A stretch of 64,000 nucleotides of DNA from Emticicia agri (GCF_004168285.1 NZ_SEWF01000010.1:124001-188000); one strand, 5' to 3'. Numbered from the stretch's first letter, positions 26,437-36,793 are shown. The notes: generated by a model not told the origin, from the sequence alone. A program made the numbers and translations.

Positions 26437-27957
26437 GTGAGCATTTTAAACGACATATTAGGTTTTTTTATCAAGAGACGTATTGAGCGGATTGAGGAGT
26501 TTTTACAATATCCTATCGAGACGCAACATCGTATGTTCCATGAACTGATTGAAAATGCCCGCTATACAGAATGGGGATTAAAATACGGCTATGGAAGCAT
26601 AGAAACCATTAAAGATTTTCAGGAAAGGGTTCCTATTTCTACCTATGAAGAGCTTTTTCCTTACATCGAACGGGTGTTGAAAGGTGAGCAGAATGTGCTT
26701 TGGTCTTCAGATATTAAGTGGTTTTCAAAATCATCAGGTACTACCAACTCCCGCAGTAAATTTCTTCCGGTGTCTGAAGAATCGTTGGAAGACTGCCATT
26801 ACAGAGGCGGCAAAGATATGATGACTTTGTATCTTAATAATCGCCCTGATGCCAAGCTCTACGAAGGGAAAGGTTTATCTATAGGTGGTACCTTGCATAA
26901 AAACCCTTATAACCCAAATACACAAGCCGGAGATATTTCGGCAGTGATTACTAAAAACCTGCCAGCCTGGGCAGATTTTATTCGTACACCACCCGTTGAT
27001 GTAGCCCTGATGGAAAACTGGGAAGAGAAAATGCAACAGATGATTGAAATCTGCTCGCAGGAAAATGTAACCAGTATTTTAGGAGTACCTACCTGGACAG
27101 TAGTATTACTCGAAAACATTCTGGAACGAACAGGTAAGAAAAATATGTTGGAGGTGTGGGAGAACTTTGAGGTATTTGTGCATGGGGCTGTTGCCTTTCA
27201 TCCTTATCGGGAATTATTCCGGACTAAGTTCTTTCCGTCAGATAAAGTAGCTTATTTGGAAACCTATAATGCGTCAGAAGGTTTCTTTGCCATTCAGGAC
27301 GAATTAGGACGGGTAGGCGAAATGTTATTGATGTTAGATTATGGGGTTTTCTACGAGTTTATTCCAATGGAGGAATGGGAAAAAGACCACCCTAAAACCC
27401 TATTACTTGATGAAGTTGAATTAGATAAAAACTATGCCCTGGTGATTTCGACCAATGCAGGTTTGTGGAGGTATAAAATTGGTGATACTGTAAAATTTAC
27501 TTCCAAATATCCGTTCAGAATTAAAGTAAGTGGCCGTACCAAGCATTTTATTAATGCTTTTGGCGAAGAAGTAGTGATTGAAAACGCTGATATAGCCATT
27601 ACAGAAGCCTGTAAAGCTACAGGAGCTACAATGGTAGATTATACCGCAGGTCCGGTCTATATGGGCGAAGAAAACAAAGGCGGTCATGAGTGGGTAATCG
27701 AGTTTTCAAATCAACCAGAAGACGAAGACGTATTCGTAAAAGTCCTGGACGATACGCTACGTAAGGTAAATTCAGACTACGATGCCAAACGTTATAAAAA
27801 CATGGCATTATCAGAGCCAAAAGTACATTTTGTTGAAAATGGCACTTTTTATCAGTGGATGTCGAAACGTGGAAAATTAGGCGGGCAAAACAAAGTTCCT
27901 CGCCTGAGTAATTCACGCGAATACTTAGATGATATTTTAGAGATGGTAAAAAGCTGA
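26437..27957 (+). CDS. GH3 auxin-responsive promoter family protein (acyl-adenylate synthetase fold)
   Basis: A 506-residue protein starting at GTG. It has the GH3 features: the adenylate loop FSKSSGTTNSRSKFLP, the FVHGAVAFHPY block, and LWRYKIGDTVKF plus KVSGRTKHFINAFGEEV. Plant GH3 enzymes conjugate amino acids to jasmonate or auxin through an acyl adenylate. The bacterial homologues, common in Bacteroidota, have no assigned substrate. It is a single gene with a hairpin terminator after it. No close pathway partner is visible. Confidence 0.85.
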   Translation: MSILNDILGFFIKRRIERIEEFLQYPIETQHRMFHELIENARYTEWGLKYGYGSIETIKDFQERVPISTYEELFPYIERVLKGEQNVLWSSDIKWFSKSSGTTNSRSKFLPVSEESLEDCHYRGGKDMMTLYLNNRPDAKLYEGKGLSIGGTLHKNPYNPNTQAGDISAVITKNLPAWADFIRTPPVDVALMENWEEKMQQMIEICSQENVTSILGVPTWTVVLLENILERTGKKNMLEVWENFEVFVHGAVAFHPYRELFRTKFFPSDKVAYLETYNASEGFFAIQDELGRVGEMLLMLDYGVFYEFIPMEEWEKDHPKTLLLDEVELDKNYALVISTNAGLWRYKIGDTVKFTSKYPFRIKVSGRTKHFINAFGEEVVIENADIAITEACKATGATMVDYTAGPVYMGEENKGGHEWVIEFSNQPEDEDVFVKVLDDTLRKVNSDYDAKRYKNMALSEPKVHFVENGTFYQWMSKRGKLGGQNKVPRLSNSREYLDDILEMVKS

Positions 27958-27984
27958 TTTTTGAGCATTCTGATAATCATTTTT

Positions 27985-28015
27985 AAAGCCACTCATTTTT
28001 ATAATCAGTGGCTTT
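27985..28015 (+). terminator. Rho-independent terminator of the GH3-family gene
   Basis: AAAGCCACT (27985-27993) pairs with AGTGGCTTT (28007-28015), followed by TCTATT. Confidence 0.8.
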
Positions 28016-28051
28016 TCTATTAACTAAAGTCTTATAACCTTAACAGAAGGA

Positions 28052-29275
28052 ATGAAAATCTTACATACGGCTGATTGGCATTTAGGGAAAAGACTGGATA
28101 ATTATCTGCGTCTCAACGAACAAAAAGAGGTATTAACCGAAATATGCGAGATTGCCGAACGTGAGGCTGTGGACGCTGTAATAGTAGCAGGAGATTTATT
28201 CGATAATTTCAATCCATCGTCAGAAGCGATGGAATTATTATATTCTACACTGCATCGGCTTTCTAACAATGGTAGTCGTGCCGTAGTAGCCATTGCAGGC
28301 AATCATGATTCACCCGAACGTATTGAAGTACCCGATGCGCTGGCTCGTGCCTGCGGTATTGTGTTTGTAGGTTTTCCGAATTTTATAGTAAAACCTATTA
28401 AAACCAGAGCAGGACTGGAAATTACAAGTGTTGACGTAGGTTTCATAGAAATAAAAATACCGGGTTGCGATTTCCCATTACGGGTTTTAGTTACGCCTTA
28501 TGCCAACGAACAACGTTTAAAGACTTTTTTAGGAATTATAGAAACAGACAATGCCTTACGGGTTCATTTGCAGAATCACTGGCAGGGTTTAGCCGATTTA
28601 TACCTTGATAACAAGGGCTTTAATCTGCTGGCCTCACATCTGTTTTTTATGAAAAAAGGTGGCGAAATGCCCGAAGAACCTGAAGACGAACGACCTATCT
28701 TACATATCGGGGGTGCCTCGGTCATTTATTCAGAAAATATTCCCTCACAAATCCATTATGCGGCTCTTGGGCATCTGCATCGGTATCAGGTAATAGATAC
28801 AGTTCCTTGTCCGGTTATTTATTCGAGTAGCCCTTTAGCTTATAGTTTTTCAGAAGCCAATCAGACCAAATACGTAATGCTGATAGAAGCAGCCCAAGGC
28901 CGTTTGGTTGATTATAAACCCATTGCGCTGACTAAAGGTAAAACATTGCTGAAAAAGAAATTTGAGAATATTGATGAGGCCCTTATCTGGCTTGCTGAAA
29001 ACCCGGATACATTAATTCAGCTAACCATTGTGTCGGATAAATATCTGGAAGCCAGTGAAAAAAAGCGTTTACTGGACGCACATGACGGGTTGATACAGAT
29101 TATTCCTGAAATCAAGAATCTGAATGGCATGGACGGCGATGGTAATACTATTGACCTTTCGATGGGGGTTGAAAAGCTTTTTGAAGAGTATTTTAAGAAC
29201 CGCAAAGGGCAGGAAGTATCTGACGAACTGATGTTATTACTGAAAGAGGTGCTGGCCGAAGGAAATGAACAGTAA
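28052..29275 (+). CDS. sbcD: Exonuclease subunit SbcD
   Basis: A 407-residue Mre11-type metallophosphoesterase. Motifs are in order: HTADWHLGK (Asp8, His10), VAGDLFD, and GNHDSPER, with LASHLFF and LGHLHRYQV later. With SbcC it forms the nuclease that cuts DNA hairpins and protein-blocked ends. sbcC follows after 20 bases, a standard pairing. The complex attacks long palindromes, which is notable given the palindromic repeats in this window. Confidence 0.95.
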   Translation: MKILHTADWHLGKRLDNYLRLNEQKEVLTEICEIAEREAVDAVIVAGDLFDNFNPSSEAMELLYSTLHRLSNNGSRAVVAIAGNHDSPERIEVPDALARACGIVFVGFPNFIVKPIKTRAGLEITSVDVGFIEIKIPGCDFPLRVLVTPYANEQRLKTFLGIIETDNALRVHLQNHWQGLADLYLDNKGFNLLASHLFFMKKGGEMPEEPEDERPILHIGGASVIYSENIPSQIHYAALGHLHRYQVIDTVPCPVIYSSSPLAYSFSEANQTKYVMLIEAAQGRLVDYKPIALTKGKTLLKKKFENIDEALIWLAENPDTLIQLTIVSDKYLEASEKKRLLDAHDGLIQIIPEIKNLNGMDGDGNTIDLSMGVEKLFEEYFKNRKGQEVSDELMLLLKEVLAEGNEQ

Positions 29276-29295
29276 ATGCTTAAACTTATCTACAA

Positions 29296-31941
29296 ATGAT
29301 TCCTCAATATCTCACTATAAAAGGGCTGTATTCTTACAAAACTCAGCAGGAAATTGATTTTAACAACCTGACGAGTGCTTCGCTGTTTGGTATCTTCGGC
29401 TCGGTAGGAAGTGGCAAATCTTCTGTATTAGAGGCGATTATGTTTGCCCTCTATGGTGATACCGAACGCCTGAATAAATCGGGCGATGAGCGGTATTACA
29501 ATATGACCAATCTTAGCTCTGATGAATTACTGATTGACTTTACGTGTCTGGCCGGAAAAGAAGATAATAAATACAGATTTGTTGTCAGAGGCAAAAGAAA
29601 CCGGAGAAACTTTAAGGAAGTAAACATAGAACGGAAGGCTTACCAATGGATGGAAGATAACTGGAGTCCTATTACGACTGACCAGGTAGCCGAGCGTGTA
29701 ATCGGGTTAAGTTATGAGAATTTCCGTCGGACAGTTATCATCCCACAAGGTAATTTTCAGGAATTTATCGAATTGAAAGGCAAAGAACGGTCGGAGATGA
29801 TGAAGGTATTATTTGGCCTTGAAAAATTTGATTTGTTTGAAAAAAACAAGCGATTAATAGAGCGCAATAATTCAGAATTACACATAGTAGATGGGCAACT
29901 ATTGAGTTTAGGAGAAGAAACCCCTGAGGCTATTGAACAAAAAGAGCATGATTTAAAACTGAAAAGGGAATTCAGCAAGAGCATAAATATAGATTTACAG
30001 CAACAGCGCAAAGACGAAAAGCAACAGGAAGAACTGCTGAAACTTTTTGCTAATTTAAGCCAAACTACCAACAAATTAGAGAAGCTGAAAGAACAGGAAA
30101 AATGGTTTAATCAAAGAGAAGATAAACTGAAACTGTATGAAAAATGTGTCATTCATTTCAAATCCTTGTTTGAGCAAAAGGCTACCAAAGAAACGGATTA
30201 TAAAAGAGATAAAGCTGAAACAGACAGAAATCAGGCATTATTAGCTCAGAATCAGGTACGCTTGCAAACTATTCTGCATGAATTAAACAACATAAAGCCT
30301 GAATATGATAAACGGGAAGAGTACCTGGCTAAAGCTAAAGAATTAGGGATAGTAAAAAACCTGAAAAGTTTAGCTAAAGAGAAAACCATTTTGCAGGATA
30401 GAATTGCCAATGGCACAGAGATGCTGAAAACCAAAGAGCAATTCATTCAGGATTTAAGTAATAAAAAAGCCACACAGGAACAAGCGCTTGAAAAGCGGAA
30501 GTCGGAACTGAAAGAACAAAAAACTGAAATAAAATTGGATGAAGAATTACTGCATCTGAAAGTACAGAAATCGCTTCAACAATTTGCAGATGCTTTAAAA
30601 GATAAGGAGCCTTGTCCGCTATGTGGTTCGGTGCATCATCCTGATGTACTCAATTCAGATGAAGATTTTGATAGTAAAATCAGGCAATTGACTGCAAAAA
30701 AAGAAAGTCTCAAAACAGAATTAGAGTCAGCTGAAAATAATATAAAGAAGTTAGGTTTAGAGCTTCAAAAAGAACTTACTGAAAAAACCGACAAATTTGA
30801 AAAAGGACTAAACTTACTTACCGAACAATTAGCAGGTTTTGAAGGGCAAAAAACCTCTCTTCTTCAACAATTAACCCTTTTTAACTGGGCAGATTTTGAG
30901 GCAAAAGATATGGAAGAGATAGAAACGCAACGCCAGCAGATTGAATACCACACAAAAAAAACGATTGAAACCTTTAACCGCTTAGATGCCGAGCACCGGA
31001 CGATAGACGGGAGTATTAAAGGCATAGAGGGTAGCCAGAAGACTTTATCAGGCAATCTTGAAAATCATACGAAGGCTTTGGCACTGATTCAACAAGCTAT
31101 AGCTGAACAGCTAAAAACAGATAATTTTGAATCAGAAGAAGAAGTATTGTCTATATTGAAACAAAACCTTATGATTGACCGGGAACGTAAAGAAATACAG
31201 ACGTTTCAGACAGATTTACAAGCTACGCAACAAGCCCTGGAACAACTGACTAAAGATACCGAAGGGAAACAATACGAAGCCGAAAAACATCAGTTAATCA
31301 CAGAAGCTATCAGAATCAACGAAGCAAAGTTTAATGAACTAAAAAAAGAAGAGGGAAGTCTGGAAAAAGAGATTCAGAGCGGGAAAGAAACCCTGAAAAA
31401 CAAACAAAGATTATTGGTTGAAAAGAAAAGATTAGAAATCAGAAAAGATAATCTGGATACGCTATACAAACTCTTTAAAGCCAATGGGTTTGTAGATTTT
31501 GTTTCAAGTATTTATCTCAAAAATCTATCGCACGCAGCCAATGAGCGTTTCCACCGCATGACTCGCCATCAATTGCATTTAGAAGTAAATGCCGATAATG
31601 ATTTTGAGGTACGAGACTTACTGAATGGCGGCAAAACCCGCTTGCTCAAAACTTTGTCGGGTGGGCAGAAATTCCAGGCGGCTTTATCATTAGCATTGGC
31701 ATTGGCCGATAATATTCATAACCGGGTACAATCGAGACATAATTTCTTCTTTTTAGATGAAGGTTTCGGCTCATTAGACCGGGAATCTCTTTTGATTGTT
31801 TTTGAAACCTTAAAATCGCTTCGTAAAGAAAACCGGATTGTAGGTATCATTTCGCACGTAGACGAATTGCAGCAGGAAATACAGACATTCTTAAAAGTTG
31901 AAAATACCGAAGAGGGTAGCAAGGTATCTACCAGTTGGTAA
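29296..31941 (+). CDS. sbcC: Exonuclease subunit SbcC (Rad50-like ATPase)
   Basis: An 881-residue SMC-like ATPase, shorter than the roughly 1,050 residues of the E. coli protein. Walker A is GSVGSGKSS (Lys41). Two long coiled-coil arms surround a zinc hook CPLC (Cys440, Cys443) near the middle. The C-terminal lobe carries the signature LSGGQKFQAALSLALAL and Walker B FFFLDEGFGSLD. It drives opening of DNA ends for SbcD. Overlapping frames on both strands come from the lysine/glutamate-rich coils and are not genes. Confidence 0.95.
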   Translation: MIPQYLTIKGLYSYKTQQEIDFNNLTSASLFGIFGSVGSGKSSVLEAIMFALYGDTERLNKSGDERYYNMTNLSSDELLIDFTCLAGKEDNKYRFVVRGKRNRRNFKEVNIERKAYQWMEDNWSPITTDQVAERVIGLSYENFRRTVIIPQGNFQEFIELKGKERSEMMKVLFGLEKFDLFEKNKRLIERNNSELHIVDGQLLSLGEETPEAIEQKEHDLKLKREFSKSINIDLQQQRKDEKQQEELLKLFANLSQTTNKLEKLKEQEKWFNQREDKLKLYEKCVIHFKSLFEQKATKETDYKRDKAETDRNQALLAQNQVRLQTILHELNNIKPEYDKREEYLAKAKELGIVKNLKSLAKEKTILQDRIANGTEMLKTKEQFIQDLSNKKATQEQALEKRKSELKEQKTEIKLDEELLHLKVQKSLQQFADALKDKEPCPLCGSVHHPDVLNSDEDFDSKIRQLTAKKESLKTELESAENNIKKLGLELQKELTEKTDKFEKGLNLLTEQLAGFEGQKTSLLQQLTLFNWADFEAKDMEEIETQRQQIEYHTKKTIETFNRLDAEHRTIDGSIKGIEGSQKTLSGNLENHTKALALIQQAIAEQLKTDNFESEEEVLSILKQNLMIDRERKEIQTFQTDLQATQQALEQLTKDTEGKQYEAEKHQLITEAIRINEAKFNELKKEEGSLEKEIQSGKETLKNKQRLLVEKKRLEIRKDNLDTLYKLFKANGFVDFVSSIYLKNLSHAANERFHRMTRHQLHLEVNADNDFEVRDLLNGGKTRLLKTLSGGQKFQAALSLALALADNIHNRVQSRHNFFFLDEGFGSLDRESLLIVFETLKSLRKENRIVGIISHVDELQQEIQTFLKVENTEEGSKVSTSW

Positions 31942-32034
31942 TGAGTTTTAGGCACGATTTTAGCAAAGAGGTTAAATGTATCAATAACCCATTCTTAAAA
32001 GTCTGTAAGCAGGCTTTTAAACTGCTAAAAATCA

Positions 32035-33489
32035 ATGAAATATTTATTATTACCCTTTATACTGCTATTGAGTTACACGACTTTTTCGCAACAGGATTGT
32101 GTATGCTCAAAAAACTTCGATTTTGCCTATCAGAAATTAAAAGATAACTATGCAGGTTGGGCAGATAAGGTCAGACCCGATAATCAGGCTGCTTTCGACC
32201 AGCTCTCTGCTGAAATCAAAGAAAAAGCTAAAACTATCACCAACGACCGTGAATGTTATTTTCATCTGAAAAAGTGGTTCGATTTTTTTCAGGACGGCCA
32301 CGTGTTTATTACGCCTATTACCCCTTATACCATTGACGACAGTCCAGATATAGTGGCTACCCGAGCTGCTAAAGTACCTGTATTGGCTTTTAATGAAACC
32401 AGCTTTATGCAATACCTGAAAGAAAACGAGAGTGGTCTGACTAATGCAGAAGGTATCTGGGAAAGCGATGATAAAGCTTATAGGATAGGAATAGTGAAAG
32501 ATAAAAAAGACCCGAAGAAATATACCGGTTTTTTACTGGCCGACAGAGATGCGGCCTGGAAAACAGGTAAGGTAAAATTTGAAATGAATCAGATTTCTCC
32601 TCTGCGGTATGTAACTACTTATTACTATGCTGATTTTTCGACAGAAACCAGTTTTACAAGAGAAGTAAAGAATTTTCTGATTATGGAAAACCTCTACAAG
32701 TTTGCAAAGGTATTTCCGATTCCTAAAGAAGAAGTAAGTGACGAAGATATAAAACAACGAATTGTTGATTTTAGAATTGAGCAATTAGATAGCGAGACTG
32801 CTTTGTTTGTACTACCTCCGTTCACACTGGTAAATGGCCCTGAATATATTAAGGAGATGATTAGCAGCAATAAGCAAATCTTAGATAATTCGCCAAACCT
32901 GATTATTGACTTACGCAATAACCCCGGTGGCGACGATGCAGCTTATGAATCATTATTCCCTTATATCAATACCAGTAGCATTGTACGAAAAGGGGGAGTA
33001 TTCAGGTCAACTTTTGAAAATACCGTTTCTGTCAGACATGAATTAGAAGCTATTCAGAGCTATCCGGCGTATAAAGAGCGTCTTTCACCTAAATTACAAC
33101 AGGTATTACAACTCATGCAAGCCAATAGTGGAAAGTTTATTAATGGCCCCGATAAAGAATTTCGGTTGACGAGTATAGCACCCAATCCTAAAAAAGTGGC
33201 TTTTCTTGTCAATAAAAATACTGCCAGCACAGCAGAGCAGTTTATTTTAGAAGCCAAACAAAGTAAGAAAACGATTGTTTTCGGCGAAAATACGAAAGGT
33301 TTAGCTGATTATATTGAAGTAAGAGACTGGGGCATGCCTTGTTATGGCTGGCGGGTGGCTTTTGCCTTAGCCAAAAGTGCACGTTTGCCGCAGAACCCTA
33401 TTAATAATGTAGGTATCGCTCCCGATGTTAAAATCAGTGAAAAAGAAGCAGATTGGGTTGAATTTGTCAGGAACTATTTGAAAAAGTAA
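32035..33489 (+). CDS. S41-family C-terminal processing-type peptidase, secreted
   Basis: A 484-residue protein with a signal peptide (MKYLLLPFILLLSYTTFSQ). The S41 core is clear: LIIDLRNNPGGDDAAYESL (the family's substrate-groove strand) and NKNTASTAEQFILEAKQSKK, with the catalytic Ser398 in ASTAEQ and a Lys a few turns on. VFGENTKG follows. No PDZ domain is visible, which suggests the tricorn-like or interphotoreceptor-type branch. It probably acts on misfolded or unknown proteins in the periplasm. It ends at a bidirectional terminator shared with hemC. Confidence 0.85.
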   Translation: MKYLLLPFILLLSYTTFSQQDCVCSKNFDFAYQKLKDNYAGWADKVRPDNQAAFDQLSAEIKEKAKTITNDRECYFHLKKWFDFFQDGHVFITPITPYTIDDSPDIVATRAAKVPVLAFNETSFMQYLKENESGLTNAEGIWESDDKAYRIGIVKDKKDPKKYTGFLLADRDAAWKTGKVKFEMNQISPLRYVTTYYYADFSTETSFTREVKNFLIMENLYKFAKVFPIPKEEVSDEDIKQRIVDFRIEQLDSETALFVLPPFTLVNGPEYIKEMISSNKQILDNSPNLIIDLRNNPGGDDAAYESLFPYINTSSIVRKGGVFRSTFENTVSVRHELEAIQSYPAYKERLSPKLQQVLQLMQANSGKFINGPDKEFRLTSIAPNPKKVAFLVNKNTASTAEQFILEAKQSKKTIVFGENTKGLADYIEVRDWGMPCYGWRVAFALAKSARLPQNPINNVGIAPDVKISEKEADWVEFVRNYLKK

Positions 33490-33492
33490 GTA

Positions 33493-33520
33493 AAATGCCC
33501 ACTCCTTAAAGTGGGCATTT
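33493..33520. terminator. Bidirectional terminator between the S41 peptidase gene and hemC
   Basis: AAATGCCCACT (33493-33503) pairs perfectly with AGTGGGCATTT (33510-33520), 6-base loop, T-rich on both sides. Confidence 0.85.
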
Positions 33521-33525
33521 CCTTT

Positions 33526-34470
33526 TTAATTCGCTAATCCTTCTCTGATATTTTTCAGAATCTCGGTTCCTCCCTGAGCCAGTACACTTTCGGCTACCTT
33601 TATTCCTAATCCTTCCGGGTCATCTACAGTGCTTTCTTCTATTACTTTAATCTGTTTTTTTCCGTCTAAACTAATCAATCCGGCTGTCATTTTCAGATGA
33701 AGTCCACCATGCTCATTCTCTTCAAGTGTAACATTTCCAAATGATGGAATTGAACAGCCGCCTTGCAGTTTTTTCAGATAGGCTCTTTCTGCTAATAAAC
33801 ATTTTTCAGTCTGGGCATCGTTGATTAAAAGCTTTATCATCATTCTTTTCTCCTCTTCCAACGCTTTTGCTGCTTCTATAGCCACACAGCCCTGCCCTAC
33901 CGGAGGCACAAATTCAGCTACTGAAAGATGTTCTACAATTAAATCGTCATACTGCATGCGGTGTACTCCTGCAAAGGCTAATAATAAGGCATCACATTGG
34001 TTTTCTTCCAGTTTACGTAGGCGTGTCTGTAAATTACCCCGCATATCTACTATTTTAATATGCGGATAGTAATATTTAAGCATCGCTACTCTACGGGTTG
34101 ACGACGTACCCACCACGAAACTTTCGCCACTTTGTAATGATAAATTTTTATTGAAACTTACCATGACATCATTTACCTGTTCACGCTCGGTAAAGGCAAT
34201 AATTTCTAAATCTGAAGCTAATTCAGATTGTAAGTCTTTGGCCGAATGAACGGCTATATCTATTTCTCCTGTGCGAAGCTGGTCTTCTAATTCTTCTGTA
34301 AAAACTCCTTTACTGCCAATTTTTGATAAAGAACGGTCAAGTATCTTATCGCCTTTGGTTTCTATAATTACAATTTCTGTATCTACTCCTTTAGCTTTTA
34401 GTTTTTCTTCTATATAATATGCCTGCCATAAAGCTAATTTGCTCCCACGAGTCCCGATTTTTATTTTCAT
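33526..34470 (-). CDS. hemC: Hydroxymethylbilane synthase (porphobilinogen deaminase)
   Basis: A 314-residue HemC if started at the second ATG (34470, MKIKIGTRGSKLALWQA); the ATG at 34476 adds two residues. Motifs: GTRGSKLALWQ, SAKDLQSEL, GTSSTRRVAML, and the LQGGCSIPSFG loop holding the cysteine that binds the dipyrromethane cofactor. It joins four porphobilinogen molecules into hydroxymethylbilane for haem synthesis. It follows holB with a gap of only 8-14 bases. Confidence 0.95.
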   Translation of the reverse strand: MKIKIGTRGSKLALWQAYYIEEKLKAKGVDTEIVIIETKGDKILDRSLSKIGSKGVFTEELEDQLRTGEIDIAVHSAKDLQSELASDLEIIAFTEREQVNDVMVSFNKNLSLQSGESFVVGTSSTRRVAMLKYYYPHIKIVDMRGNLQTRLRKLEENQCDALLLAFAGVHRMQYDDLIVEHLSVAEFVPPVGQGCVAIEAAKALEEEKRMMIKLLINDAQTEKCLLAERAYLKKLQGGCSIPSFGNVTLEENEHGGLHLKMTAGLISLDGKKQIKVIEESTVDDPEGLGIKVAESVLAQGGTEILKNIREGLAN

Positions 34471-34484
34471 ACACATTCGTCCGT

Positions 34485-35591
34485 TTATCCTTTCATCATT
34501 AATCTTGCTATGATTAGCGATATATCTAAAAACACTATTTTGGCTCTGACGTTTCGCTCAATATGGTAATGCGATTCGCTGAGTACTTCTGTAATCTGCT
34601 CTAAATTGTTAAGGTTAATAGCTGCCGAGAATTTCTGTACAAAAATCAGTTCGTCGTTCTCTAACCTGATAAGCGATTGCCCTCCATTGCGGTACAAAAA
34701 TATTTCTCTGAATATACTCAAACCATATTCTAATATCCCTTTTTGGTGTTCTTTGCTTTTAGCATCAAACTCATCGGCCATCGGTACCAATTTCTGTAGA
34801 TTCAAGGCATAGCACATCCGCATCCAGTTAGCAAACCAGGCATGGTCACTATCTTCTGACTTATCAACAATCTCTAAAGCCCTGTGCATATTGCCCTCTG
34901 ACAAAAACGCAACCTGTCTGGCTCTTTCCTGCGAAAAGTCCTGATACCTTGACAGGTATTGAATGATTTCAGGTTCTGAAAAATTCCTGACAGCTACTCT
35001 CTGGGTGCGGGAAATAATAGTAGTCAGCAAACGTTCCATGCTACTCACTACCAACAAAAACAAAGTCTGTTCAGGTGGTTCTTCTAAAATTTTCAGCAAA
35101 GCGTTGGCAGTAGTATTGTGCAGACATTCTGCCTGCCAGATAATCACAATTTTATAACCGCCTTCGTATGATTTCAACGAAAGTTTCTGAATAAGTTGTC
35201 GGGCTTCTTCAGCAGGTATATTACCTTGTTTCACACCGATTTTTTCGAGCCAGTCAGATAAATTACCAAAAGGTGTCTCCTTTACAAAATCACGCCATTG
35301 GGGCATAAAGTTTTCAGAGAGTACACTTTTACCACCTGCTGTCGGGAATAGATAGCTAACATCAGGATGTGCCAGTTTACTCATTTTTATACAACTCGGA
35401 CATCTGCCACACGCATCATCTGCCTGTTTATCTTCGCAGTTGACATAGGTGGCATAAGCCAATGCTAATGCCAGATTAGCTGTTCCTTCTTTCCCATGAA
35501 ATAACTGGGCATGCGCCACATGATTATTGGTTATGGTACCAATAAGCGACTGTTTAATATCCGGAAGACCTGTAATTTCACGAAAAAGCAT
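34485..35591 (-). CDS. holB: DNA polymerase III subunit delta-prime
   Basis: A 368-residue clamp-loader AAA-type protein. A zinc-binding cluster is present (CGRCPSC with an earlier Cys in NCEDKQ), then ANALLKILEEPPEQT, which is diagnostic for the delta-prime/DnaX fold, and a sensor/arginine-finger stretch ERLLTTIISRTQRV. It takes part in loading the sliding clamp at replication forks. It sits between the GlmU-like gene and hemC in a tight leftward operon (gaps of about 20 and 8-14 bases). Confidence 0.88.
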   Translation of the reverse strand: MLFREITGLPDIKQSLIGTITNNHVAHAQLFHGKEGTANLALALAYATYVNCEDKQADDACGRCPSCIKMSKLAHPDVSYLFPTAGGKSVLSENFMPQWRDFVKETPFGNLSDWLEKIGVKQGNIPAEEARQLIQKLSLKSYEGGYKIVIIWQAECLHNTTANALLKILEEPPEQTLFLLVVSSMERLLTTIISRTQRVAVRNFSEPEIIQYLSRYQDFSQERARQVAFLSEGNMHRALEIVDKSEDSDHAWFANWMRMCYALNLQKLVPMADEFDAKSKEHQKGILEYGLSIFREIFLYRNGGQSLIRLENDELIFVQKFSAAINLNNLEQITEVLSESHYHIERNVRAKIVFLDISLIIARLMMKG

Positions 35592-35611
35592 AGGGCAAAG
35601 TTAATACTTTA

Positions 35612-36793
35612 TCACCAAATAGAAGACTCTGTATCGTGAATGTGTTGAAGAATTTGCAGGTCCGCATTTGTTAACTGCTTATCACGCCTTTTCATGGTTT
35701 CTTTAATGACATGAATGGCTTTATCGAAACGGTAAAGCGCATAGCCGGAATCTGCCCCACCCCATTTGAATGAACGGACGTGTTTATCCTGAAATCCGGC
35801 ACCAAAAATATTGCTGCTTACGCCTGCTACTGTGCCTGTATTAAACATGGTACTGATACCTGCTTTGGTATAGTCGCCCATGAAAAGCCCACAGAACAGC
35901 TCGCCACTTTTTTCTAACTGATTGGTAACGTAACTATAAAGCTTGACATCTGAATAATCGTTTTTCAGGTTAGAATTATTGGTATTTGCTCCAAGGTTAC
36001 ACCATTCGCCTATGACCGAATTGCCCAAAAAACCATCATGCGCTTTATTGCTATAAGCTGATAATATAGAATTGCCTACCTCTCCCCCTGCTCTGCAAAA
36101 TGGCCCGAGTGTAGTATTTGCCCGCATTTTACTTCCCCAGGCTACAATACTGCCTTCATCGGCTGAAAAAGGCCCGATGATAATGGCGCCTTCGTGAATA
36201 GTAGCATTTTTACCGATATACACAGGGCCGTTTTCAGCATTGATAATAACTGCTTTAATACTGGCACCTTCTTCAACAAAAACATTTTCGGGCGCATATA
36301 CACGTGTAAAGGGGTCCTGAATAGTCTGTGAAGCTCTGTCTTTGGTAATGAGTGTAAAATCGGCTTTTATCTGCTCTCCGTTTTTCAGGTAAATATCCGG
36401 CAGGTTTTGTATGATTGTTGGTTGAGCAACTGCTTTTTTATCATTAAATTGTCTATAATCAATCGGAAAATTTAATGTTTTTGTGGTTTTAATAGCAATG
36501 GTTATGTCTCCTGCTATCAACCGTTCCCCTTCGTTTAATTGTTGAATCTCTGTCAGAATTTTTGAATCAGGGCAAACACTTCCGTTAATGTAAATATTAT
36601 TATCTGTAGAGATATGGGTGAATTTCTCTTGTAGGTATTGTTCGGTCAGGTAAGAAATTTTAACACCTAATACTTTTTCCCATTTTTGGCCGATCGTCAG
36701 AATCCCACATCTGATTCCGGCCACAGGTTTGGTAAACGTAAAGGGTTTCAATTGATTTCTTAATTGAAAATCATCAAAAGCAATGTAGTTCAT
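35612..36793 (-). CDS. GlmU-like putative sugar nucleotidyltransferase with left-handed beta-helix
   Basis: A 393-residue protein. The C-terminal half is a left-handed beta-helix of hexapeptide repeats (for example AENGPVYIGKNATIHEGAIIIGPF). The N-terminal half resembles a degenerate nucleotidyltransferase (LRNQLKPFTFTKPVAGIRCGILTIGQKW) and lacks the classic GxGTRM loop of GlmU. I recognise it as the short Bacteroidota GlmU-family protein of uncertain activity. It is the first gene of a unit with holB and hemC. Confidence 0.75.
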   Translation of the reverse strand: MNYIAFDDFQLRNQLKPFTFTKPVAGIRCGILTIGQKWEKVLGVKISYLTEQYLQEKFTHISTDNNIYINGSVCPDSKILTEIQQLNEGERLIAGDITIAIKTTKTLNFPIDYRQFNDKKAVAQPTIIQNLPDIYLKNGEQIKADFTLITKDRASQTIQDPFTRVYAPENVFVEEGASIKAVIINAENGPVYIGKNATIHEGAIIIGPFSADEGSIVAWGSKMRANTTLGPFCRAGGEVGNSILSAYSNKAHDGFLGNSVIGEWCNLGANTNNSNLKNDYSDVKLYSYVTNQLEKSGELFCGLFMGDYTKAGISTMFNTGTVAGVSSNIFGAGFQDKHVRSFKWGGADSGYALYRFDKAIHVIKETMKRRDKQLTNADLQILQHIHDTESSIW

